This document shows, piece by piece, positions 36,001-41,460 of a stretch of 64,000 nt of DNA. The stretch is from UBA2336 sp965227265 (GTDB taxonomy: Bacteria > Bacteroidota > Bacteroidia > Cytophagales > Cyclobacteriaceae). The stretch lies in assembly GCA_965227265.1 (NCBI GenBank), contig OZ245738.1, positions 2,914,001-2,978,000 on the forward strand. The letters run 5' to 3'. The translations under genes and the position numbers were made by a program. How positions within the stretch are numbered: the stretch's first letter is position 1; every line of letters begins with the position of its first letter. The notes below the pieces were generated by a model. The model did not search any database, was not told where the DNA came from, and saw only the letters and a list, made by a program, of their open reading frames with translations.

Positions 36001-37727
36001 CCACCCTAGCAGCAGGAAGAACAATTAGCGTTGGTGGAACAGGATTTACGGTTGGTGAACTATCGATGCCAAGGTTTACACAAACCGGTAACACAGCACA
36101 AAACCTCGTACTAACCGGTACATCAACATTCAGAACGGGCCCAACCGCTGTTTGGAATGGAAACCTGACAGCCTCTTCACCTTCAGTATTCCTTGACGGA
36201 ACTATCTTCAATGGAACTACCAACAGCATAAACAAAACAGGGGCAACAACTGACAATAGCAACGGTGGAAACATCTTTAGTACAGGAACGACCAGCACAG
36301 TAATCAATTCTGGTACAGGTATCTTCCGTCTTGCAAACGTAACGGCTGATGACTTTGCTGGCAATGTTATCTTTAATCAGGCTGCCGGAACCTTACAGCC
36401 TGCGTACAACGTAGCGAGCACATTCCGTGGAAACGTTACCGTAACAAGCGCTGCAGCTATCACATTTGGAGCTGCTGCAGGTGGAGCAACGTTTACCGGA
36501 ACTACAAATCAGAGCGTAAGCAAAGGCGGAGCAGCTTCTCCTATTTTTAGGAGATTGACAATGAACAAGGCTGCTGGAACAGTTACGCTTGCCACTGATG
36601 CGACTGTAAGTATAACGGCTACGTTCACATCTGGTATTATGAACACAACCGCAGCTAACTACCTTAATTTTGCAGATGACGCTACTACAACCGGGGCTAA
36701 TAACCTAAGCTTTGTGGATGGCCCTGTTCGCAAAACGGGTAACGATCCATTCACGTTCCCGATCGGAGACAATATATTCTATAGGCCAGCAGGAATTTCG
36801 GCTCCAACCAACGCAGCTCACTATTTTATTGCTCAATACTTTAATGCTGATCATGGTTTGGGTACTGCACGAGATCCTTCATTCATAAGCGTAAGCAGAT
36901 GCGAATACTGGACGATAGACCGTAACCCAGGAACTCCACCTGCCTCTTCAAATGTATTGGTTACACTAAGCTGGCAGGAAGCAGCCTGTGTACCGGGTTA
37001 TGTTACTAACCCTACAACACTACGTGTTACCCGCTGGAGTGGAACCAGCTGGCTCAATCTTGGAAACGGTGGTACTACAACTTCAGGAAGTCCTACGCCT
37101 GCAACAGTCGGGACAATTATTACTGCAAGTGCAGTAACAACATTTGGAACACAATTTACCTTGGCCTCTACATCCCTAGCCAATCCGCTGCCGGTGGAAC
37201 TGACCTGGTTCAGAGCTTCCATTACGACTTCTGCTACGGGACTATTGCAGTGGCACACAGAATCAGAACTTCATAACGATCATTTCGATGTTGAACGTTC
37301 TGAAAACGGAATCAATTTTACATCGATCGGAAGTGTTAAAGGTGCCGGAACATCAAGTCAGGCGCACGATTACGAGTTCGAAGATAAAAATCCTGTGCTC
37401 GGCTTAGCTTATTACAGGCTGAAGCAAGTAGACTTTGGGGATGAGCCTGACTTTGAATACTCAAGTATCGTTTCGCTTGACTTTACTGCGGCTGAAACGG
37501 GATCGGGTAAGTTTATGGTAGTCCCTAATCCAATAAACGTGGGATCCTTTGCAACCTTTAAATCAAATGGAAGAACAATTTTAAAAACTGTTACGGTTTA
37601 CAATAACGTGAATCAGGCAGTTCGCGAATATTCAGATGTTGAAGGATTCAGCACGGAGGGTCTTGCTCCCGGAATCTATATAGTCAGAACTAAAGATGGT
37701 GAAATTTTCAGATTGGTTATTAAGTAA
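30057..37727 (+). CDS. Giant repetitive surface protein with type IX secretion sorting domain
   Basis: 2556 residues. A signal peptide (VLVLFISFLAGFTGNLFAQ) is followed by an FWVATTAANWNNAANWS module. About 2000 residues of Gly/Asn/Thr/Ser-rich beta-helix repeats follow (see separate entry). Near residue 2380 comes the LPVELTWFRA...LQWHTESELHNDHFDVERSENG module, common before Bacteroidota sorting domains. The last 80 residues (MVVPNPINVGS... to FRLVIK) form a type A Por-secretion sorting domain. Inference: it crosses the outer membrane by the type IX system and is attached to the surface or released, possibly as an adhesin. No enzyme domain is visible. It stands alone, with its own promoter box and a terminator. 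Confidence 0.92.
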   Translation: MKKCVLVLFISFLAGFTGNLFAQNRFWVATTAANWNNAANWSATSGGAGGASIPGTGGSEVPVFNTGGQGNCNLDIAPLVPGITVNGYNGTINLLGRNLTTTGTNTFASGTISNTGGAAAVVLNTTLTTTLSGTLFNASVTGSSGRIFFNGSYFNGAVNVIKTDNNADTGTGNNTFANTLTLGNSGTGELRLGNTNPDIFSSITININNTGDISLARTSTANFFTQNITINYNSTGAVLFGANGGTSSLVTGRTISIGTVGASGCGNLSLRNFTQVGTTAQTITLSGNTTATLSFNNSNFAAAANLTSPRYNMTASTFQGAVTMVKPDGGSDNLTGGNTFQGVTSINNNGSGELNFGNTNPDIFNNNLTLTNTASGRIQIGLNAAGNMITGNLTINHGGNSTINTIIARNAGSTATINGTVTLNNTNADPNGGIIIANDGAVTINGNIIVSSTNGRGVYFGNGAGSVTQTAGNITSGTFSGGTLSFSRFTQTSIGANSATLTGSNTLSISNASTFGGSVNFRAPSLSTNGTTFNGAAILEKTGSSDNYWGGNTFQGATTITHSGSSELFLGNTNADTFNGATIFNNTGTFRIRIAYNHIGQTTTFAQPVTLNSNKSGGADNWSFLVGEVNDSHVTFQQSLTINVDGTLRSDHRFLNGPGSIGIFNGPVTINQTNTHASTIVTMGVNGTATYAENIVVTNAGGTNGVIFNNNPSASSTLATGKTITLGGGGFTAGTLSLLRFTQLGNTPQTLNTFSGSTTLVIGPGSAFGGNVNFVSPRLFLNGCTYSGTATLEKTGGFGDIGTGGNTFQGTATITNSGSSYLTTANVNPDIFNGDLTVTNTGTDFIYLAHSVPGNQFNGNIILNNTGSALGIRFSNNAGGASTFNASTTRTISIGGLGFTTGELGLRRFTEIGTAPQTLITTGTASLVVGPNSQFDANVNFSSPRLFLNGCTYGGTGIFEKTGDQDDAGSGGNIFTGVTTITNSGLRYLLLGNGARDQFLSATTFNNTGSYRIYFGHNHPGQTTEFASDLTLNTNKSGGTDGWSYLVAEGTNTGISVGGNLVINCAGSIQSNHRFLNGTGTTGTFNSATINVTNTHPSTIILMGDNGISTYAGNIAVSNSGGAAGITFNQNASASSTMNGSISSGVFSSGSLNLYRFSQIGTAPQTLLLTVDGTILRVGPSSSFEGTVNFVSPRLLLHGAIYQGTTYLEKNGSGDDAGNGGNILNGTTTLVDSGSGYLLTANTAPDIFNGNTTITNSGSNYIYLAYNVPGNEFNGNIILNNTGSALGIRFAHSATGAVTFNASTNRTISVGGSGFSVGELGLRRFTQTGTSAQTLTLTGSTTQMNLGPGSEFNGSVAFTSPKVFLNGTRYNGTAYIEKTGATQDDGSGSNIFNQTTTIVNSGSSYLLTGATNPDVFNGTLILLNNGSSTIRLADNSAGNQFNGNIELNSASGGGIYFGNNANGTSTLAATRTIAVGSSGFITGDVRLIRFTQVGATPQALNLGGIAILTLGPSSIFDGNIDFRSPQLLLNGTTFNGTSILEKKGASDNYSNGGNTFVGSSTIIDSGAGYLAMALNFPDIFQSDLTVTNQGSNIIYLANNVTGNQFNGNITFNSTLGSNGIYIGNNATAGATLGNGASLQTGGPGFSSGELRLKRLTQIGNSAQTLTLTGTALLRIGPATTFNGNVNFRSPQFALDGAIYNGITYLEKTGAANNDSAGGNSFLGGTTTIVNSGTGWFRFALTALDTFGTGDLILTNTGTSTIRMADNIPGNVFNGNIFVNSTNGGGIYFSESGGGTATLGNGKSIAVGGTGFTLGDLRIRRFTQADAATPQTLLLTGTSSLVLGPTIAFSGNSDFRAPQLFLEGGVFNGTAFLEKTGATDNGSTGNMLFQSTTTIRLSGTGYLRTNGGNTFNGTTSLINTGSNYLLLELATGSTYNGNLTLTNTGSNRIRSAYTGTTAFNGNIVVNNTNGTGIYFVDNGVGSATLAAGRTISVGGTGFTVGELSMPRFTQTGNTAQNLVLTGTSTFRTGPTAVWNGNLTASSPSVFLDGTIFNGTTNSINKTGATTDNSNGGNIFSTGTTSTVINSGTGIFRLANVTADDFAGNVIFNQAAGTLQPAYNVASTFRGNVTVTSAAAITFGAAAGGATFTGTTNQSVSKGGAASPIFRRLTMNKAAGTVTLATDATVSITATFTSGIMNTTAANYLNFADDATTTGANNLSFVDGPVRKTGNDPFTFPIGDNIFYRPAGISAPTNAAHYFIAQYFNADHGLGTARDPSFISVSRCEYWTIDRNPGTPPASSNVLVTLSWQEAACVPGYVTNPTTLRVTRWSGTSWLNLGNGGTTTSGSPTPATVGTIITASAVTTFGTQFTLASTSLANPLPVELTWFRASITTSATGLLQWHTESELHNDHFDVERSENGINFTSIGSVKGAGTSSQAHDYEFEDKNPVLGLAYYRLKQVDFGDEPDFEYSSIVSLDFTAAETGSGKFMVVPNPINVGSFATFKSNGRTILKTVTVYNNVNQAVREYSDVEGFSTEGLAPGIYIVRTKDGEIFRLVIK
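30850..36400 (+). repeat. About ten protein-level repeats of about 165 codons in the giant gene
   Basis: Each unit runs RFTQ-G--(A/T)QTL, GP-S-F-GNVNF, SP(R/Q)LFLNG, YNGT--LEKTGA, GGN-F-G-TTI-NSG, DIFNG, GNQFNGNI--N, GI-F-NNA and GGTGF--GEL. RFTQ-type starts fall near 30870, 31520, 32275, 32773, 33520, 34025, 34520, 35010, 35513 and 36075. Most units are about 495-500 bp; those from 31520 and 32773 are about 750 bp because they contain an extra NKSGG-D-WS-L-related insert. DNA identity is low, so the repeats are old rather than freshly amplified. Confidence 0.85.
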
Positions 37728-37748
37728 AATCAGCAACGCTATAAAACA

Positions 37749-37778
37749 AAAAGCCTTCGAATATTATCGAAGGCTTTT
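37749..37778. terminator. Bidirectional terminator
   Basis: 12-bp stem AAAAGCCTTCGA (37749-37760) / TCGAAGGCTTTT (37767-37778), with T-runs on both strands. It separates the giant gene from the convergent TANGO2-like gene. Confidence 0.93.
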
Positions 37779-37791
37779 TTATTGCTTTTCA

Positions 37792-38556
37792 TTACTCAAT
37801 CACGAAATCAAAATCTCTTTGTGTGTAGGCAAAGGTTTGAAGATCATATACCCGTTCTGAGAACTGAACATGGTTAGCCTTATCAACAAGTACTACAGTA
37901 GAGCATCGCGTTCCATAGCCGGGACTTTTAATGAACATAGATGATAAAGCTCGCTCACGTTCCAATCCTATGCCAGTATCGGGAAGCTTATCATCCGAAG
38001 CCGTTACATCATCAAGCAAAACTTCGAATAACTGACCCGAAGAAATTTTATTCTCAGATAACGCTTTTTTCATTTCAACCAAGCCACGCTCAACTTTTGG
38101 CCAAGGTGTATCCAGTAGATGATTGCTTAGCCCGTGCAATCCGGGAGTAAGTTTATAAACACCGTTTTTATAATTGGAGTGATACCACAGCTCTTCCGCG
38201 GAACCCACAATCAGATTATAGCCATTGTACTCTTGATCTCTGTCAGCAATCTGATGCAGATAATCTTCAGAAGAACCCGATGTAAGCAGATAATCTGTAA
38301 CCAATGCACCGCGGGAGGGCGCTGAGGGCTTTATATTTTTAATGTCGCGATAATTAGTCACCATCGCGATGCGACCATTTTTATTCATCGCCATCCAGGT
38401 ACCTTTTGCTTCCAGATCTCGGCCGCCTAAAATTTGGGGATGATCGTTCCAATAATCAGCCGGAGCTGTTTTGCGTTGATAAAATTCATCGCGATTAGCT
38501 GCAACAATTAAGTTATACTGGGGGTGATCCTGGATAGAAAAAAAAATCAGACACAT
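37792..38556 (-). CDS. TANGO2-like NRDE-family protein
   Basis: 254 residues. It begins MCLIFF with Cys2, consistent with the N-terminal-nucleophile architecture proposed for the family, and carries the name-giving ANRDEFY near residue 21. Also typical are GGRDLEAKGTWMAMN, VTNYRD, SRGALVTDYL, YNGYNLIVG and GLSNHLLDTPWPKV. Human TANGO2 has been linked to haem trafficking and lipid handling; the bacterial role is not settled. It lies 15 bp downstream of rnhB on the same strand. Confidence 0.93.
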   Translation of the reverse strand: MCLIFFSIQDHPQYNLIVAANRDEFYQRKTAPADYWNDHPQILGGRDLEAKGTWMAMNKNGRIAMVTNYRDIKNIKPSAPSRGALVTDYLLTSGSSEDYLHQIADRDQEYNGYNLIVGSAEELWYHSNYKNGVYKLTPGLHGLSNHLLDTPWPKVERGLVEMKKALSENKISSGQLFEVLLDDVTASDDKLPDTGIGLERERALSSMFIKSPGYGTRCSTVVLVDKANHVQFSERVYDLQTFAYTQRDFDFVIE

Positions 38557-38571
38557 GTATATGATCGTGAA

Positions 38572-39174
38572 TTAATCTTCGAACAACTCAAGTTGATCAG
38601 GTAACAAGGTAAACGATTTGCGATGAAAAGGTGTTATGCCAAACTCACGGATGCCATCGCGATGTTGCAGTGTAGGGTATCCAACATTCGTTTCCCAACC
38701 ATAACCCGGAAACTGTTGTGCCAAGCTCTGCATATAATCATCCCGATAGGTTTTAGCGAGAATAGAAGCCGCTGCAATGGAGAGGTAAACAGAATCTCCT
38801 TTAATTATACACTCGTGATTGATTTCGGCATATTTATTAAACCTGTTTCCATCTATTAATAAGAGTTCCGGCTTATGCGTTAGCTTGTCAATGGCACGAT
38901 GCATGGCTTTAAACGATGCATTGAGGATGTTGATCAAATCAATCTCTTCACACGTTACTTCAGCAACTGCCCAGGTGATGGCATCACGCTCTATTTCGGA
39001 GCGCAGCTTTTCACGGTTTTCGCGATTAAGCTGTTTTGAATCGTTGAGTTTTTTATGCTTGTAATCTTTCGGGAAGATAACGGCCGCAGCTACAACCGGG
39101 CCCGCAAGGCATCCCCTGCCCGCCTCATCACAGCCGGCCTCTATTAATGTGGGTGAAAACCAAGAGCGAAGCAT
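38572..39174 (-). CDS. rnhB: Ribonuclease HII
   Basis: 200 residues. It cleaves RNA in RNA/DNA hybrids and 5' of single ribonucleotides in duplex DNA. The active-site acids are visible in AGCDEAGRGCLAGPVVAAAV (the DEAGRG motif), LLIDG, and later D in YRDDYM. KLNDSKQLN and GYPT..H are conserved type HII features. Start ATG 39174. Confidence 0.97.
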   Translation of the reverse strand: MLRSWFSPTLIEAGCDEAGRGCLAGPVVAAAVIFPKDYKHKKLNDSKQLNRENREKLRSEIERDAITWAVAEVTCEEIDLINILNASFKAMHRAIDKLTHKPELLLIDGNRFNKYAEINHECIIKGDSVYLSIAAASILAKTYRDDYMQSLAQQFPGYGWETNVGYPTLQHRDGIREFGITPFHRKSFTLLPDQLELFED

Positions 39175-39251
39175 ATCCGTGCAAAAATCAAAATTCGGGG
39201 TTCAAAATTCAAACGTATATTTGAATATCTCCAACTTTTTAATTGAGGCCT

Positions 39252-39794
39252 ATGAGCAATTCGTGGAAAACCCTTTCAACTAAGGACGTGTACGATAATA
39301 ATTGGATCAGACTGGAAGAGCACCAGGTTATTAATCCGTCAGGCGGAAAGGGGATTTATGGAAAGGTTCATTTTAAAAATAATGCGATTGGAGTAGTGCC
39401 GATCGATGACCAAGGAAACACGTGGTTGGTAGGCCAACATCGCTATACATTGAATGCCTATTCCTGGGAGATTCCGGAAGGCGGTTGTCCGTTAGGAACG
39501 TTGCCGCTTGATTCGGCTAAACGTGAGTTAAAAGAAGAGACAGGCATTATAGCTTCACGCTGGCAACAGCTTATGACATTTCATACATCAAATTCTGTAA
39601 CCGATGAAGAAGGCTTTATTTTTCTGGCAGAAGGTTTAACATTTGGTGAAAATGAGCTCGAAGAAACAGAAGCAGATCTGATTGTAAAAAAACTTCCCTT
39701 TACCGAGGCGCTTGAAATGGTTATGAACGGAGAAATCACCGACAGCATGAGCGTTGCCGGAATTCTAAAAGTAGCCCGGCTCAAAAGTTTTTAA
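39252..39794 (+). CDS. Nudix hydrolase, ADP-ribose pyrophosphatase-like
   Basis: 180 residues from ATG 39252 (an in-frame TTG lies at 39243). N-terminal VYDNNWIRLEEHQVINPSG and GQHRYTLNAYSWEIPEGG are typical of the ADP-ribose/sugar-nucleotide Nudix branch. The core REL-EETG of the Nudix box is intact (AKRELKEETGI, Mg ligands), but the first Glu of the Gx5Ex7 part is Thr. Probable role: hydrolysis of ADP-ribose or similar. The stop and next start share a base (TAATG), so it is coupled to the thioesterase gene. Confidence 0.9.
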   Translation: MSNSWKTLSTKDVYDNNWIRLEEHQVINPSGGKGIYGKVHFKNNAIGVVPIDDQGNTWLVGQHRYTLNAYSWEIPEGGCPLGTLPLDSAKRELKEETGIIASRWQQLMTFHTSNSVTDEEGFIFLAEGLTFGENELEETEADLIVKKLPFTEALEMVMNGEITDSMSVAGILKVARLKSF

Positions 39795-40402
39795 TGCGCT
39801 CAGATTACAGTAACTTCATCGCTTTACCGCCTACCCCTATGATTGCAGATGCACGACCCGTCCGCTTTTCGCAGACTACCATTACTGAGCTCATGATCCC
39901 TGCATACGCCAACTTTGGTGGAAAAATCCATGGCGGCATTTTATTATCCCTGATGGATAAAGTTGCGTACGCCTGTGCCAGTAAACATGCGGGAACATAT
40001 TGCGTAACCGTATCGGTTGACAGTGTGGATTTTCTCCAGCCGGTGGAAGTTGGAGAATTAGTTTCTCTTCATGCTTCCGTAAATTATGTTGGCCGAACTT
40101 CCTTAATCATCGGTATTCGTGTTGAGGCCTTTAACATTAAGAAGAACGTTAACAAACATACCAATTCATCTTATTTTATTATGGTCGCTAAGGGTGATGA
40201 TGATAAACCTGCTGAAGTACCCAAGCTTATTCTTGAAAATACAGAGGAAGTAAAACGCTTTATCGAAGCGATGCGGATGAAAGAAATCCGCGCTAAAGTA
40301 AAAGAAGAAATGGATGATGCCCGGTCGCATATAGAAGTAACGCGCGCAAAAGATATTCTGAAAAACGAACGTTGCATTATTTCATTGCCAATAGAAGGCT
40401 AA
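39794..40402 (+). CDS. Acyl-CoA thioesterase, hotdog fold
   Basis: 202 residues. The hotdog domain has GGKIHGGILLSLMDKVAYACASKHA (catalytic Asp in LMD), VTVSVDSVDFLQPVEVGELV and NSSYFIMVA, as in YciA/Acot12-type enzymes that hydrolyse acyl-CoAs. A charged helical tail of about 60 residues (EVKRFIEAMRMKEIRAKVKEEMDDARSH) follows. The start at 39794 overlaps the Nudix stop; a second ATG at 39839 also fits. Followed closely by plsC, which suggests a lipid-related operon. Confidence 0.92.
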   Translation: MRSDYSNFIALPPTPMIADARPVRFSQTTITELMIPAYANFGGKIHGGILLSLMDKVAYACASKHAGTYCVTVSVDSVDFLQPVEVGELVSLHASVNYVGRTSLIIGIRVEAFNIKKNVNKHTNSSYFIMVAKGDDDKPAEVPKLILENTEEVKRFIEAMRMKEIRAKVKEEMDDARSHIEVTRAKDILKNERCIISLPIEG

Positions 40403-40413
40403 GAGTCCTAACA

Positions 40414-41139
40414 ATGAAACTGATACGTGCACTTCATACAGCTTATGGATTTATAATTTTTGCGATTCTATTCTTTTTATTTTTTCCACTGTTTCTTATT
40501 CCGATTACGTTCAAAAGTCAATATAAGCTGATTGGGGTTTTTAATCGCTGGTGGGCATTTGCGCTTTTCACGCTGATCGGCATGCCCTGGAATGTTGAAG
40601 TTAGAGGCAAGCTTGACAAAAGCAAGCAATACATTTTTTGCCCTAATCACTTTTCGTACCTGGACATTGCTGCGATGGGTTTGAATCCCGTTAATGCAAT
40701 TTTTGTCGGTAAGATCGCAATGGAGAAAATTCCCATGTTCGGTTTTATGTATCGCAACTTGCACATTACGGTGGATAGAAGTAAGCTTTCCAGCAAATAC
40801 GGATCTTACACACGATCGCTTGACGCATTGAATGAAGGTAAAAGTCTGATGATTTTTCCCGAAGGTGGAATCATCAGTACAAACCCACCTCATATGAGTC
40901 GTTTTAAGGATGGAGCTTTCCGGCTTGCGATTGAAAAACAAATTCCGATTGTGCCGGTAACATTACCTTATAATTGGATAATTTTGCCCGATGAGCAAAT
41001 GTTGCTCCGCTGGAAAAAATTATCGCTCATTTTTCATGAGCCAATTGATCCTTCAGCATACACAGCAAAAGATGTAGACACATTAAAAACCAGGGTTTTC
41101 AATGTTATCGATCAGGAATTAAAGAAGCTTAATCCATGA
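40414..41139 (+). CDS. plsC: 1-acyl-sn-glycerol-3-phosphate acyltransferase
   Basis: 241 residues from ATG 40414. It acylates lysophosphatidic acid to phosphatidic acid at the inner membrane. Two hydrophobic segments at the N-terminus (AYGFIIFAILFFLFFPLFLIPI) precede the catalytic NHFSYLD (NHx4D motif, near residue 73) and FPEGGII (the FPEGT motif with Gly for Thr), then IPIVPVTL. It overlaps gatC by 4 bp. Confidence 0.94.
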   Translation: MKLIRALHTAYGFIIFAILFFLFFPLFLIPITFKSQYKLIGVFNRWWAFALFTLIGMPWNVEVRGKLDKSKQYIFCPNHFSYLDIAAMGLNPVNAIFVGKIAMEKIPMFGFMYRNLHITVDRSKLSSKYGSYTRSLDALNEGKSLMIFPEGGIISTNPPHMSRFKDGAFRLAIEKQIPIVPVTLPYNWIILPDEQMLLRWKKLSLIFHEPIDPSAYTAKDVDTLKTRVFNVIDQELKKLNP

Positions 41140-41423
41140 ACATCAATCGGGAATTACTGGATAAAATGGCGCATCTCGCACGTCTTGAATTTGACAACAA
41201 GGATGCTGAAAAAATGATGCAGGATATGACGGCTATTGTAAGCTGGATGGAGAAGTTAAACGAAGTTGATACAACGGGCGTTGAGCCGCTTACTACCATG
41301 TCGCACGAAGTAAACGCTTTACGGAATGATGAAACTCAATCCCCGTTAACGCACGATGAAATTCTAAAAAATGCGCCCCTTAAAAATGAAAATTATTTCA
41401 GGGTACCGAAAGTACTGGAGTAA
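41136..41423 (+). CDS. gatC: Asp-tRNA(Asn)/Glu-tRNA(Gln) amidotransferase subunit C
   Basis: 95 residues, the full family length: NRELLDKMAHLARLEF, then MQDMTAIVSWMEKLNEVDTTGVEPL, then EVNALRNDE and a C-terminal NYFRVPKVLE. It stabilises the GatA-GatB amidotransferase, which makes Gln-tRNA and/or Asn-tRNA by transamidation. gatA and gatB are not in the window, so the complex is split in this genome. Confidence 0.96.
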   Translation: MNINRELLDKMAHLARLEFDNKDAEKMMQDMTAIVSWMEKLNEVDTTGVEPLTTMSHEVNALRNDETQSPLTHDEILKNAPLKNENYFRVPKVLE

Positions 41424-41460
41424 GCCATTTCACGTTTTCAAAGCGCACAATAACTAAACC

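Noticed and set aside
30850..36400. CRISPR array or tandem DNA repeats
   Set aside because: The periodicity is in protein sequence with long diverged units; there are no short identical repeats with unique spacers and no cas genes.
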